From Paracoccus sp. MA (GTDB lineage: Bacteria > Pseudomonadota > Alphaproteobacteria > Rhodobacterales > Rhodobacteraceae): a stretch of DNA of 64,000 nucleotides. Shown in pieces: positions 45,608 through 54,661 of the stretch; within the stretch, counting starts at the first letter, position 1; every line of letters begins with the position of its first letter. Below the pieces are notes generated by a model. That model worked only from the letters and a program-made list of their open reading frames with translations, did no database searches and had not been told where the DNA came from. The DNA lies in NCBI RefSeq assembly GCF_020990385.1, contig NZ_CP087597.1:209001-273000 (forward strand), given 5' to 3'. A program made the position numbers and the translations under genes.

Positions 45608-46315
45608 TCATGTCGCAGCCTTGAGGTTTACCCGTTCCTCGAGCTTTGCCGCGGCTTCCTTGCGCTCGCTGTATCGGTCGGTCAGGAAGGCCGACAGGTC
45701 GCGGGTCGCCAGGGTGAACTTCACCAGTTCCTCCATAACGTCGACGATGCGGTCGTAATAGCTCGACGGCCGCATGCGGCCGGCCTCGTCGAACTCCTGA
45801 TACGCCCTGGCGACCGAGGACTGGTTGGGGATCGTCAGCATCCGCATCCAGCGGCCCAGCACCCGCATCTGGTTCACCGCATTGAAGCTCTGCGAGCCGC
45901 CCGAGACCTGCATCACCGCCAGCGTGCGGCCCTGCGTCGGACGGATCGCCCCCATCGACAAGGGGATCCAGTCGATCTGTGATTTCATCACCCCGGTCAT
46001 CGCGCCGTGGCGTTCCGGGCTGGTCCAGACCTGGCCCTCGGACCACAGGCACAGATCGCGCAGCTCCTGCACCTTGGGATGCGACGGGTCGGCATCCTCG
46101 GGCAGCGGCAGGCCATTGGCGTGGAACACCCGCGTCTCGCAACCGAAATGCCGCAGCAGGCGCTCGGCCTCCAGCGTGGCGAAGCGGCTGTAGGAGCGTT
46201 CCCGCAGCGAGCCATAGAGCAGCAGGATGCGCGGCGGATGGGTTGCGCGCGGAACCGGGGGCAGGTCCGGCTGGTGGACCGCACCGGGCGACAGGTTCGG
46301 CAAGTCGGGGATCAT
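45608..46315 (-). CDS. arsH: ArsH-type NADPH-dependent FMN oxidoreductase
   Basis: 235 residues of the flavodoxin-like ArsH family: [19 protein letters not shown] near residue 30 (FMN phosphate loop), [20 protein letters not shown] near 100, and [21 protein letters not shown] near 140. ArsH oxidises trivalent organoarsenicals to less toxic pentavalent forms. It is the last gene of the arsenic operon. Its ATG at 46315 overlaps the acr3 stop by four bases, so it is translated with the efflux pump. Confidence 0.93.
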   Translation of the reverse strand: MIPDLPNLSPGAVHQPDLPPVPRATHPPRILLLYGSLRERSYSRFATLEAERLLRHFGCETRVFHANGLPLPEDADPSHPKVQELRDLCLWSEGQVWTSPERHGAMTGVMKSQIDWIPLSMGAIRPTQGRTLAVMQVSGGSQSFNAVNQMRVLGRWMRMLTIPNQSSVARAYQEFDEAGRMRPSSYYDRIVDVMEELVKFTLATRDLSAFLTDRYSERKEAAAKLEERVNLKAAT

Positions 46316-47388
46316 GCGCGGGCCTCTTGCGGGGTTGCTGCGGGGAACCAGCGGCGGCCCAGCCACAGGGCGGCGTTGACCAGAAGGATCAGAACCGGCA
46401 CCTCGACCAGCGGGCCGATGACCGCGGCGAAGGCCACGGGCGAGGCCAGCCCATAGGCGGCGATGGCGACGGCGATGGCCAGCTCGAAGTTGTTGCCGGC
46501 GGCGGTGAAGGCGATGGCGGTGCTGCGCGGATAGTCCCGGGCGATCAGGCGGCCCATGGCGAAGCTGACGACGAACTGGATGGCGAAATACAGCACCAGC
46601 GGGATAGCGATCCTGATCGTGTCGAGCGGCAGGCGCAGCACGTCGCCGCCCTTCAGGCTGAACATCGCCACGATGGTGAAAAGCAGCGCGGCCAGCGTGA
46701 TCGGGCCGATCCTCGGCAGGAATACGTTCTGATACCAAGCGTCGCCCTTGCGCGCGATCAGCACATGCCGGGTCAGGAACCCGGCGGCGAAGGGGATGCC
46801 CAGGTAGATCAGCACCGCCTCGGTCACCGTCCGGAAACCCACCTCGATCACGCTGCCTTCCAGCCCGAACAGGGGTGGAAGCACGGTCAGGAACAGCCAG
46901 GCATAGGTCGAGAAGAACAGGATCTGGAAGATCGAGTTGAACGCTACCAGCCCGGCGACATATTGCCCGTCGCCGCGCGCCAGCTGGTTCCAGACCAGCA
47001 CCATGGCGATGCAGCGCGCCAGGCCGATCAGGATCAGCCCGGTCATGTATTCCGGCTGGTCGCGCAGGAAGATCACCGCCAGCGCAAACATCAGCACCGG
47101 CCCGATCAGCCAGTTCTGCACCAGCGACAGCATCAGCACGCGCTTGTCGGCAAAGACCCGGGGCAGGTCCTCGTAGCGGACCTTGGCCAGCGGCGGATAC
47201 ATCATCAGGATCAGGCCGATGGCGATGGGGATATTGGTCGAGCCCACCGCCATGGCGTTCAGCGCATCCGGCAGGCCGGAGAACAGCGTGCCCAGCAGGA
47301 TGCCGATCGCCATGGCCGCGAAGATCCACAAGGTCAGGTAGCGGTCGAGAAAGGAAAGCCGGCGGGCCGGGCGGTCGGGGGTCATCAC
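46312..47388 (-). CDS. acr3: ACR3-family arsenite efflux permease
   Basis: 358 residues with ten hydrophobic segments. Family hallmarks are [18 protein letters not shown] near residue 60, the conserved Cys region [19 protein letters not shown] near 122 (the Cys that binds arsenite) and [18 protein letters not shown] near 290. It pumps arsenite out of the cell using the proton gradient. Position between the arsenate reductase gene (nine bases away) and arsH confirms the role. Confidence 0.95.
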   Translation of the reverse strand: MMTPDRPARRLSFLDRYLTLWIFAAMAIGILLGTLFSGLPDALNAMAVGSTNIPIAIGLILMMYPPLAKVRYEDLPRVFADKRVLMLSLVQNWLIGPVLMFALAVIFLRDQPEYMTGLILIGLARCIAMVLVWNQLARGDGQYVAGLVAFNSIFQILFFSTYAWLFLTVLPPLFGLEGSVIEVGFRTVTEAVLIYLGIPFAAGFLTRHVLIARKGDAWYQNVFLPRIGPITLAALLFTIVAMFSLKGGDVLRLPLDTIRIAIPLVLYFAIQFVVSFAMGRLIARDYPRSTAIAFTAAGNNFELAIAVAIAAYGLASPVAFAAVIGPLVEVPVLILLVNAALWLGRRWFPAATPQEARA

Positions 47389-47397
47389 CTATTCCTT

Positions 47398-48351
47398 TCA
47401 GGCCGGGCGGATGCGGTTGCCCTGGGCATCCACGACCTGCTCGCCGTCTTCCTTGCTGAAAGCCGCTTGCTGCGGTGGCAGCAAATCCAGCACCTGCTCC
47501 GAAGGCCGGCAAAGCCGCACCCCCCTGGGGCTGACCACGGTGGGGCGGTTGATCAGCACCGGATGCGCCAGCATCGCGTCGATCAGCGCGGCGTCGGTCA
47601 GCGCCGGGTCGTCCAGGCCAAGCTCGGCATAGGGCGTGCCTTTCTGGCGCAGCAGATCGCGCGGGGCGATGCCCATGCGGGCGATCAGCTGTTCCAACAT
47701 CGCGCGCGAGGGCGGTGTCTTGAGGTATTCCACCACATGCGGCTCGATCCCGGCATTGCGGATCATGGCCAGCACGTTGCGCGAGGTGCCGCAGTCCGGG
47801 TTGTGATAGATCACGACGTCCATGCCGTCCGCCGCCCCGGTCGCGCCTTCGGAGCGTCCGATCTCGTGCAGCCTGGAGACGAGGCTGGCGCGGTCCAGGG
47901 TGCCGATCGGCAGGGCGGCAAAGGCCTGGATGCGCGCCTTCATGTAGCGCAGCGTCTCGACGAAGGCCATGTCGCGCTGCAATTCGCTGCCGGTCGCGGC
48001 TGCCGGGTCTGGAAGGCCCCAATGCGCCGTCATCGGCTGGCCCGGCCAATAGGGACAGGCCTCGCCCGCCGCGTCGTCGCAAACGGTGAAGACGAAATCC
48101 ATCACCGGCGCGTCGGGCCCGGCGAATTCGTCCCAGCTTTTCGAGCGCAGCCCTTCGGTCGGGTAATGGTAGTTCTGCAGGATCTTCAGGGTCCGCGGAT
48201 GCACCTCTCCCTTCGGCTGGCTGCCGGCCGAGAAGGCCAGGAACCGCGCGCCGCCCTCCTTGCGCAGCACGCTTTCGGCGATGATCGAGCGGGCGGAGTT
48301 GCCGGTGCAGAGAAACAGCACGTTGAAGACACGAGGCGAGGCGTCAGCCAT
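47398..48351 (-). CDS. arsC: Double arsenate reductase: LMW-phosphatase type fused to glutaredoxin-type ArsC
   Basis: About 317 residues. Residues 1-150 form a low-molecular-weight phosphatase-like arsenate reductase ([10 protein letters not shown] active-site loop near residue 12, later Asp in the DPAAA region). After a linker, residues 175-290 form a glutaredoxin-coupled ArsC ([13 protein letters not shown] with the catalytic Cys, then NRPTVV with the conserved Arg). Both domains keep their active-site residues. The protein reduces arsenate to arsenite for Acr3. The start overlaps the arsR stop; in-frame ATGs at 48360 and 48375 are alternatives. Confidence 0.9.
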   Translation of the reverse strand: MADASPRVFNVLFLCTGNSARSIIAESVLRKEGGARFLAFSAGSQPKGEVHPRTLKILQNYHYPTEGLRSKSWDEFAGPDAPVMDFVFTVCDDAAGEACPYWPGQPMTAHWGLPDPAAATGSELQRDMAFVETLRYMKARIQAFAALPIGTLDRASLVSRLHEIGRSEGATGAADGMDVVIYHNPDCGTSRNVLAMIRNAGIEPHVVEYLKTPPSRAMLEQLIARMGIAPRDLLRQKGTPYAELGLDDPALTDAALIDAMLAHPVLINRPTVVSPRGVRLCRPSEQVLDLLPPQQAAFSKEDGEQVVDAQGNRIRPA

Positions 48352-48706
48352 GCAGGGCATCCTTGCCGGGTTCACAGGAACAGGACAGCGCGGCCGCGAC
48401 CGGCGCGCAGATCTCGGGGTGGCCGTCGCAGCAATCGCGCATCAGGAATGCGATCAGCCCGGCCAGCGTCGCAAAGACGGCGCTGTAGATGATGAAGCGC
48501 CCCTCGCGCCGGGACCGGATCAGCCCGGCATGTTCGAGATGTGCCAGGTGAAACGACAGCCGCGAGGTGCTGGCGCCGCCCAGAGCCTCGCCGATGGCCC
48601 CGGCCGCCATGCCCTCTGGCCCGGCCTTGACCAACAGCCGGACGATGCGCAGCCGGGTTTCCTGCGACAGCGCCGCGAAGCCGGCAAGGGCGCGTTGCTC
48701 TTCCAT
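48344..48706 (-). CDS. arsR: ArsR-family arsenic-responsive repressor
   Basis: 120 residues with a winged helix-turn-helix (LSQETRLRIVRLLVKAG near residue 13, TSRLSFHLAHLEHAGLIRSRREGR near 47). A Cys-rich tail (RDCCDG near 90, ICAPV and SCSCEPG near 100-112) probably forms the arsenite-binding site in place of the E. coli ArsR site. It leaves DNA when arsenite binds. It is the first gene of the arsRC-acr3-arsH operon. Confidence 0.92.
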   Translation of the reverse strand: MEEQRALAGFAALSQETRLRIVRLLVKAGPEGMAAGAIGEALGGASTSRLSFHLAHLEHAGLIRSRREGRFIIYSAVFATLAGLIAFLMRDCCDGHPEICAPVAAALSCSCEPGKDALHG

Positions 48707-48775
48707 CGAATCAACCTCTCAAGATATGTTGATATATAATGCGTCGGGATTGATCAACGCAAGTTGAAATGACGG
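48707..48775 (-). promoter_or_regulatory. Promoter of the arsenic operon
   Basis: On the minus strand TTGCGT (about 48762-48767), 17 bases, then TTATAT forms a good sigma-70-type promoter, with the arsR ATG about 35 bases downstream. ATCAACATATC, following the -10, and TTGATCAATC in the spacer share a TGAT/ATCA core and are candidate ArsR operator halves. Confidence 0.6.
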
Positions 48776-48986
48776 GGTGATATCCTGCGCCGCTGCGAAC
48801 GGCTGCAACCGTCGTGGTGACGAGATGCGGGGTCGCAGTCACTGCCCTTGCTCGGACTTGGCTTGCCCGCTTCCGGAGGAGGGGCATCGTAAAACGGCCG
48901 TCCGGATGCGGCAGTGCCGCATTGCAGCGCGGTTCGGATGCCCCCGCCTCCTCTCGCCGAGGCGGGATGATGCCGGCGGAACGAGG
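48776..48986. other. Spacer with a perfect palindrome and a GC-rich hairpin
   Basis: ATGCGGCAGTGCCGCAT at 48906-48922 is a 17-base palindrome around a single central base. CCCGCCTC at 48943-48950 and GAGGCGGG at 48959-48966 form an 8-pair stem with an 8-base loop but no T run. The hairpin lies between the 3' end of the usp pseudogene and the start side of the ars operon. No gene is supported here. Confidence 0.5.
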
Positions 48987-49387
48987 TCAGCGCATCAGGA
49001 GGACGGGCACCTTGCAGGATCGGATCATGGCGGTCGTGGTGGAGCCGATGATCAGGCTGCGGATGCGCGAATGGCCGTAACCCCCATGACCAGCATGTCG
49101 AAGGCCGCCTCATCCACCAGCTTGCCAAGCGCGGTTTCCGGCGGCCCCGGCAGAATCGCGGTCTCGGCCATGATCCCTGCCGCGTTCCTCCAGCAAGGCA
49201 ATGCGGGCGCCAAGCGCGATGGCGCCGGACAGGTCCGGCCTCGCTGGTGCCTCGCGGCGGCCCAGCACATGGATCAACTCGATCGGCGCGCCGGTGCGGC
49301 CCGACAGCCAGGCGGCGTGGTCGCAGACGCTGGCCGAATAGGCCGAGCATCGACAAGCGCGACGATCTTCTGCGGTTCTTCGCTCAT
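48987..49387 (-). pseudogene. Universal stress protein gene with frameshifts
   Basis: From MSEEPQKIVALVDA at 49387, pieces of a UspA-fold protein can be followed across frames: SASVCDHAAWLSGRTGAP, IELIHVLGRREAPARPDL, then AILPGPPETALGKLVDEA, and finally GHSRIRSLIIGSTTTAMI and CKVPVLLMR ending at 48987. At least two small deletions break the frame (near 49340 and near 49190). The C-terminal G-x9-G-S/T-type ATP motif is present but out of frame. It follows the SulP gene by 11 bases and was once the second gene of that operon. Confidence 0.82.
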
Positions 49388-49398
49388 GCTTTCCTCCC

Positions 49399-50889
49399 TC
49401 AATGCGCCATCAGCCTGTCCATCGCGCCGGGCTTGTCATGGATGGCAAGCCTGTCGACGATGGTTTCCGATGCTTCGTTCATGCCGACGATCTCGACCTC
49501 GGCCCCGTCGCGGCGGAACTTCAGCACCGCCATGTCCAGCGCCTGCACCGAGGAAATGTCCCAGATATGGGCGCGGCTGACGTCGATGATCACCTTCTCG
49601 ACCGCCTCGTTGAAGTCGAAAGCCGCCATGAAATCCTCGACCGAGCCATAGAACAGCTGCCCCTCGATCACATAGCTGCGCAGCCGGCCATCGGGGGTGA
49701 CATGGGTCGTGACCTTGAACAGCTGCGCGATCTTGGCGGCAAAGAAGATACCCGAGAGCAGCACGCCAGCCAGCACCCCGAGGGCGAGGTTGTGGGTCCA
49801 GACCACCGCCGCCACGGTCGCCAGCATCACCACCGAGGAGGACCGCGGATGGGTCCGCAGGTTCTTCAGCGAAGACCAGGAAAAGGTGCCGCCCGACACC
49901 ATGACCATGATCGCCACCAGCGCGGGCATCGGGATCTGCGCCACCCATTCCCCCAGAAACACCACCAGGATCAGCAGCACGAAACCGGCGGTAAAGGTCG
50001 AAAGCCGCCCGCGTCCGCCGGATTTCACGTTGATCATGCTCTGCCCGATCATGGCGCAGCCGGCCATGCCGCCGATGAAGCCGGTGGCGGCATTGGCGAT
50101 TCCCTGGCCGATGCATTCCTGGTTGCGGTCCGATTTCGTGTCGGTCAGTTCATCGACCAGGTTCTGCGTCATCAGGCTTTCAAGCAGGCCCACCACGGCG
50201 ATGGCCAGCGAATAAGGCAGGACGATCAGCAGCGTCTGCCCCGTCAGCGGGATTTGCGGAATCATGAAGACCGGCAGCGTATCGGGCAGCGCGCCCATGT
50301 CGCCCACGGTGCGCACGTCCCAGCCGAAGGCCATCGACAGCGCCGTCAGCACGACGATGGCGACCAGCGGCGAAGGGATCGCCCTGGTCAGCAGCGGAAA
50401 CAGGTAGATGATGGCCAGTCCGGCCGCGACCAGAACATAGGTCAGCCAGCTGACCCTGGACGGGTCCAGTTCCGGCAGTTGCGCCAGGAAGATCAGGATC
50501 GCCAGCGCGTTGACGAAGCCGGTCATCACCGATTTCGACACATAGCGCATGACGAAACCCAGGCGCAGCAGCCCGGCGCCGATCTGGATCAGCCCGGCCA
50601 GCACGGTGGCGGCCAGGAGGTATTGCAGCCCGTGGTCGCGCACCAGCGTGACCATCAGCACCGCCGTTGCAGCCGTGGCAGCCGAGATCATGCCCGGCCG
50701 CCCGCCGGTGAAGGCGACCAGCACCGCGATGGAGAAGCTGGCGTAAAGCCCGACCTTCGGGTCCACGCCGGCGATGATGGAAAAGGCGATGGCTTCGGGG
50801 ATCAGCGCCAGCGCCACGACCAGCCCGGCCAGCAGGTCGCCGCGGATATTGCCGAACCATTGGGTCCGGTAGGCATCAAGTGAAATCAT
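49399..50889 (-). CDS. SulP/SLC26-family anion transporter with STAS domain
   Basis: 496 residues. There are about 12 membrane segments with the SulP features [20 protein letters not shown] near residue 22 and [28 protein letters not shown] (in pieces) near 47. A C-terminal STAS domain follows (about 395-490, [19 protein letters not shown], then [20 protein letters not shown]). SulP proteins carry sulfate, bicarbonate or dicarboxylates with sodium or protons. The linked universal stress gene downstream is broken. The ion cannot be told from sequence. Confidence 0.9.
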   Translation of the reverse strand: MISLDAYRTQWFGNIRGDLLAGLVVALALIPEAIAFSIIAGVDPKVGLYASFSIAVLVAFTGGRPGMISAATAATAVLMVTLVRDHGLQYLLAATVLAGLIQIGAGLLRLGFVMRYVSKSVMTGFVNALAILIFLAQLPELDPSRVSWLTYVLVAAGLAIIYLFPLLTRAIPSPLVAIVVLTALSMAFGWDVRTVGDMGALPDTLPVFMIPQIPLTGQTLLIVLPYSLAIAVVGLLESLMTQNLVDELTDTKSDRNQECIGQGIANAATGFIGGMAGCAMIGQSMINVKSGGRGRLSTFTAGFVLLILVVFLGEWVAQIPMPALVAIMVMVSGGTFSWSSLKNLRTHPRSSSVVMLATVAAVVWTHNLALGVLAGVLLSGIFFAAKIAQLFKVTTHVTPDGRLRSYVIEGQLFYGSVEDFMAAFDFNEAVEKVIIDVSRAHIWDISSVQALDMAVLKFRRDGAEVEIVGMNEASETIVDRLAIHDKPGAMDRLMAH

Positions 50890-51384
50890 GTCATCCGTTC
50901 CTGACCGATCAGGGCCCGGAATGGGGCCGCATGTCGAGTTTTCGATCTTGGGGTGTAGGTTCGGGTTGTCCGGCGGATCGGCGGCCGGAAGAGCCAGCCG
51001 GGAGTTGCACCCGGCTCCATGCGTTTCGGTTGGCTGTTATGCGCAAACATGTCGCATTGGCAACCCGGAACAGCAGAACCGGAGCGGACGCCAGCGATCC
51101 TGTCGGCATTTCAACCCTGTCTCCGCCGCTGCTTTGGCGAAGACGCTTTCCCCACGCCCCGCCTGGGCGGTCGTCGCGGAAAATGTCGATCCGCAACGGA
51201 GCAGGTAGAAATGTTCGGTTTGGGTCGGGATGTGATTTCTGCCCGCCCGTCCGCAGCCCATGCTGCAGCGCGGAATGCATGGCTGGTTTGCCGGTATCAC
51301 GGCTACTTCCCGTCAGCTGCCCAGCCTATATCCGCCTTGTCCGAAACATGCCCGCCGGATGGGCAAGAGGAAAAAGGTGCCGAG
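50890..51384. other. About 495 bases without a supported gene
   Basis: The frames here give no family match. One long frame continues into the DUF1127 gene, but its upstream part looks non-coding. The stretch should hold promoters of sulP (minus) and of the DUF1127 gene (plus). No tRNA-like cloverleaf or T-rich terminator was seen. Confidence 0.4.
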
Positions 51385-51582
51385 ATGTCCGCTGTCGAGA
51401 TGAGCCATAGCCGTGCTGCTGCCGGTGGCCTGGGCCAGGTTTTTGTCCGCGTGACCGCGATGGCCGCCGCCTGGAACGACGCCCGCATCACCCGCCGCGA
51501 ACTGCACCGGCTGACGGATCGGGAACTGACCGATATCGGCCTGACCCGCGGCGATATCGAGCGCGTCGCCCGCGGCCTCTGA
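51385..51582 (+). CDS. DUF1127-family small protein
   Basis: 65 residues from MSAVEMSHSR, with an AGGAAAAAGG ribosome site nearby; an ATG 15 bases on is also possible. The C-terminal half (WNDARITRRELHRLTDRELTDIGLTRGDIERVARGL, in pieces) is the DUF1127 pattern: an Arg-rich helix, then L-x-D-x-x-L-x-D-I-G-L-x-R-x-x-I. Small DUF1127 proteins in alphaproteobacteria are linked to RNA turnover, phosphate metabolism and stress; the role of this one is unknown. A terminator follows 22 bases downstream. Confidence 0.87.
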   Translation: MSAVEMSHSRAAAGGLGQVFVRVTAMAAAWNDARITRRELHRLTDRELTDIGLTRGDIERVARGL

Positions 51583-51603
51583 GGCCATCCAATCGATGAA
51601 CGG

Positions 51604-51631
51604 ACCCCGCGGCTATGCCTCGGGGTTTTTT
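51604..51631 (+). terminator. Rho-independent terminator after the DUF1127 gene
   Basis: ACCCCG at 51604-51609 pairs with CGGGGT at 51621-51626 across an 11-base loop, followed directly by a run of seven T (51625-51631). It ends the DUF1127 transcript. Confidence 0.85.
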
Positions 51632-51982
51632 CATGCGCGGGTGATGGAAAACCGAGGTTTGGCATGCTCGGAATCCCGGTCATGCGATAAACGCTCGCCA
51701 TCATGTCCAAGGCCGGGCGATCGGGGAAACGGAGGAGATGGCGGTCGATCTGCGGCATCGCCCTGAGCCGATCGCCGCGCGCTGTCGCATTCGGAGATCC
51801 TCCGGGATGTCATGGCGCAGACGGTGTCCGGCGCTGCATCGCACACCTGACGGCAAGGGCGTTTCCGGCTATGATCCGGCGATGGACCAGATGCCGGTGA
51901 ACTACCGCCCCATCGAGGCCGACGGCTTGACCGGTGCCGAAGACGGTATGGCACCCTAGGCCGTCAAGGACAGGAGGACAGC
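51632..51982. other. About 350 bases without a supported gene
   Basis: Short frames only, none with a recognised pattern. A GGACAGGAGGACAG ribosome site for the VOC protein lies at the right end. Confidence 0.4.
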
Positions 51983-52393
51983 ATGCTTGAGGCTCCACGC
52001 ATCTACCCGACCTTCCGCTTCCGCAACGCGGCGGCGATGATCGACTGGCTGGAAAAGGCCTTCGGCTTCACCATCCATGCGAAATACATGGAGGACGGCA
52101 AGGTCGCCCATGCCGAACTGGCCTTCGGCTCGTCCATGATCATGTGCGGCGACGACAAGGCGGACGCCTATGGCGAGATGGTGGGCCCGCCCTCGGCGCA
52201 GGGCGGCAAGTCGCTCTATATCGCCGTGGATGACGCTGACGCGATGTTCGCCCGCGCCCAGGCCGCCGGCGCGGCGATCGAGGAAGGGCTGACCGACCGC
52301 GACTATGGCAGCCGCGAATTCATCTGCCGCGACCCGGAAGGCAACCTGTGGTGCTTCGGCACCTGGTGGCCGAAGGTGACCGACAAGACCTGA
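51983..52393 (+). CDS. VOC-family (glyoxalase/bleomycin-resistance-like) protein
   Basis: 136 residues from MLEAPRIYPTFRF after a strong AGGAGG site. Two beta-alpha-beta-beta-beta units are visible: YPTFRFRNAAAMIDWLEKAFGF with KVAHAELAFGSSMIMCGD, and SLYIAVDDADAMFARAQAAGA with FICRDPEGNLWCFGTW. The final Glu of RDPEGN is a usual metal ligand. VOC proteins include glyoxalases, dioxygenases and antibiotic-binding proteins; this short YxxT-type form is often annotated only as VOC. The methyltransferase gene follows five bases after its stop, suggesting an operon. Confidence 0.87.
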   Translation: MLEAPRIYPTFRFRNAAAMIDWLEKAFGFTIHAKYMEDGKVAHAELAFGSSMIMCGDDKADAYGEMVGPPSAQGGKSLYIAVDDADAMFARAQAAGAAIEEGLTDRDYGSREFICRDPEGNLWCFGTWWPKVTDKT

Positions 52394-52398
52394 GCATC

Positions 52399-52833
52399 AT
52401 GGCACCGCGGATTTCGAACCGGATCGCCTGTTTCGTGGACGCCCTGCCGCTGGCACCGGGCCACCGGGTGCTGGAGATCGGCTGCGGCCCGGGCGTGGCG
52501 GCCCGCGAGGTTTCCCGACGTGTGGGCAACGGCTTTATCCTGGCCATCGACCGCTCGGTCAGGGCGATCGAAAGCGCGGTTGCCGGATCGAAGGCGGAAA
52601 TCGCCACCGGCCGCCTGCGGTTCCTGCGAGCGGCGATCGAGGATTTCGAGCTGCCGCCGGGTGAAGAGCCTTTCGACATCGCCTTCGCGATACGTGTCGG
52701 GGCGCTGGACGGTCGTCACCCGGATATCGAGCAACGCGCCCTTGAACGATTGCGGGCGGTATTGAAACCGACGGGGCGGCTGTTCATCGAGACGGGGCAT
52801 CCGCTTCGGGAGATCGGGCTGCGAGGGCGGTGA
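52399..52833 (+). CDS. SAM-dependent methyltransferase, class I, short form
   Basis: 144 residues from MAPRISNRIACF. The SAM-binding motif VLEIGCGPGVAAREV is near residue 25, ILAIDRSVRAIESA near 48 (acidic residue binding the ribose), and FDIAFAIRVGALDGRHP near 95. A strand typical of the fold end (GRLFIETG) closes the chain. It is shorter than most (200 or more residues) but no frameshift is evident. Substrate unknown. Confidence 0.83.
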   Translation: MAPRISNRIACFVDALPLAPGHRVLEIGCGPGVAAREVSRRVGNGFILAIDRSVRAIESAVAGSKAEIATGRLRFLRAAIEDFELPPGEEPFDIAFAIRVGALDGRHPDIEQRALERLRAVLKPTGRLFIETGHPLREIGLRGR

Positions 52834-53003
52834 CGATTCGGCTTGTGCAACCGGAAACGCGTTTCGCGTTCCGGTGCATGGCGGGGGGCAGGGGGGCGCC
52901 CCTCGGGCAGGTTGTCGCAGCGTCACCGCGCTCCCTTGCATGCCAAAGCCCCTGTACCTAGCTCGGCTTGTGACCGACCGGCGGCGAAAACAGAACAAGG
53001 GGC

Positions 53004-53528
53004 ATGCGGACGATGCGTTTCCTGCTGACCTTCCATTGCGTGGCGACCGGCCAGTGGCGCTGCCTCGATACCGCGCTGCTTCCCGACCTCCGGTCGGGCC
53101 GCGCCGAGGATCTGCCCGCGGCCCTGCGCGGTGAGCCGGATCTGGTCATGCGCTGGCTGCTCGGGCGCTACGAGATTGCCGATATGTTAATCCCTGAGAC
53201 GATAGATCCGATGGCGCAGGGTGGCCTGGTCACAATCTATGCCCTCGGTGCCAACCGATCCGTCATCGGCTTCGAGAACGCGTATAACGGCGCCTGGCTC
53301 GAGATGTTCCTGCTTGAGAACCAGCCGCTCGGCCATATCGCCATCCGCAAGGTTTTTTCGTCGTCCGGGGCGATGGCCAAGCTGGAGGAACGGGCGGCGC
53401 GGCCCCTGCATCCCTCCGACGCGGCCTGCCGCCTGACGGTGAGCCGGATCATCGAGCACCGGCAGATCTTGGGAAAGCAATACAAGACCGATGCTGGGCG
53501 GACAGCGGCTTTCGTGGAGAAGGTCTAA
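53004..53528 (+). CDS. Hypothetical protein
   Basis: 174 residues from MRTMRFLLTFHCV (AAGGGG just upstream). No family was recognised. The N-terminus (about residues 1-60) and the C-terminal part (DAACRLTVSRIIEHRQILGKQY) are soluble in character, with a mixed alpha/beta look in between. There is no signal peptide or membrane segment. It stands in a stretch of small, partly damaged genes of the kind often found on plasmids. Confidence 0.5.
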   Translation: MRTMRFLLTFHCVATGQWRCLDTALLPDLRSGRAEDLPAALRGEPDLVMRWLLGRYEIADMLIPETIDPMAQGGLVTIYALGANRSVIGFENAYNGAWLEMFLLENQPLGHIAIRKVFSSSGAMAKLEERAARPLHPSDAACRLTVSRIIEHRQILGKQYKTDAGRTAAFVEKV

Positions 53529-53558
53529 ACCAGGGTCGGCGGATTGTTCGAGTGATCT

Positions 53559-53800
53559 TTGGCGAGACCGCCCGAGGACGTCGGCAGGCCGCGGGGCTAT
53601 GAGGATTTCCTCGACATCATCCGCGACCCGGCGCACGAGGAGCATCGCTCCACGCTGCGATGGGCAGGCGGGCATTTCCATCCGGAATGGTTCGATCTCG
53701 ATCTGATCAACAAGGATCTGCGCAATGCCTTTCGTGCGAACGCGCGGCGCCGGCTGCATCAGCCGAAGCCGAAGGCGCCGAAGGGTTGGCTCCCGTTGCG
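53559..53800 (+). pseudogene. C-terminal fragment of a pRiA4b ORF-3-like protein
   Basis: The segment PPEDVGRPRGYEDFLDIIRD, then EEHRSTLRWAGGHFHPEWFDLDLIN, matches the end of pRiA4b ORF-3-type (IS1096 passenger, TnpR-like) proteins, which are plasmid- and transposon-borne. About 75 of the usual ~190 residues remain and the upstream part is absent. The frame runs on over the next gene's start without a proper stop of its own. Confidence 0.72.
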
Positions 53801-53859
53801 ACCCATCGTCAGCCTGTGCGAAGCTGGCCCATCCGTTCAACCCTTGCCCCGACAGACCC

Positions 53860-54222
53860 ATGACCGAGATCGCACCGCAACCCAGGATCAAGCTGTCGAA
53901 GCTGCGCGATATCGGCTGGACGCTCTGGGATCCCATCGGCTTGCTGGACCCGGAAAGCCGGCCGGGCAGGTGGGACGACGAAGTCAACCTGTCCTTTGCG
54001 GACGAATACGACAGCTATCTGATCGCGGCTGCCTCGCAACTGCGCCGGGGAACGCCCCGCGACGAGGTCGTCGCCTTCCTGGTCGAGATGGAAACCCGAC
54101 ACATGGGAATGGCCGATAGTCCGAGCGCCAGACCAAGGGCGGAAGCGGTCGTGGATGCGATCCTCGCCGACGAGACTATCTGGACCTGGCCCGACGCGCA
54201 GGGACGGTTCGGTGAGGGATGA
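53860..54222 (+). CDS. Hypothetical protein
   Basis: 120 residues from [20 protein letters not shown]. The composition is acidic and soluble: [17 protein letters not shown], then [36 protein letters not shown] (in pieces). It resembles uncharacterised proteins of about this size from rhizobial and Rhodobacterales genomes, by memory only. No catalytic motif is recognised. It precedes the broken DUF2200 gene. Confidence 0.6.
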   Translation: MTEIAPQPRIKLSKLRDIGWTLWDPIGLLDPESRPGRWDDEVNLSFADEYDSYLIAAASQLRRGTPRDEVVAFLVEMETRHMGMADSPSARPRAEAVVDAILADETIWTWPDAQGRFGEG

Positions 54223-54250
54223 TGCGCATCGCCGGAACCCGGGAGGCAGG

Positions 54251-54485
54251 ATGACCAGGCACAGGATCTTCACCACCAGCTTTGCCAGCGTCCATCCGCA
54301 TTACGTGGCCAAGGCAGAGAAGAAGGGCCGGACTAGGGTTGAGGTCGATGAGATCATCTGCTGGCTGACTGGCTATAGCCCGAGCAACTGGCGGCCCGGC
54401 TGGAAGACCGGACGGATTTCAAGACATTCTCGTCGAGGCTCCGCGCATGAATCTGGCGCGTTCCCTGATCAAGGGCACCGCGCTC
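54251..54485 (+). pseudogene. DUF2200-family protein, frameshifted and truncated
   Basis: The start [20 protein letters not shown], then [18 protein letters not shown], is the conserved N-terminus of DUF2200 proteins. After residue 43 the frame is wrong. The expected continuation appears in another frame ([15 protein letters not shown]) and again in a third ([11 protein letters not shown]), so there are at least two indels. The last third is missing after about 54485. Not functional. Confidence 0.78.
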
Positions 54486-54661
54486 GACCACTCGCGAGGC
54501 CCCCCTTCCGACTCCCCGACTTCTTCAGCAGCTTGCGCCAAAACAAGAACAGATATTCTTGTATCTGCCCATCGCCATGGGCTAGCTAAGAGCCAAGGGA
54601 GTATTCACGTCAGCGATATCCGGTCGCACTGGCCCAGGTGGTCAACGCGAGGAGGAGAGAA

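Noticed and set aside
45608..48082. An 824-codon minus frame ending in ArsH
   Set aside because: Only the last 235 codons are ArsH. The upstream part overlaps acr3 and arsC in another frame and is Arg/Gly/Ala-rich noise; the ATG at 46315 is the true start.
51632..51982. Possible small genes such as the 73-codon frame at 51738
   Set aside because: No ribosome site, family pattern or convincing codon use; left as intergenic.
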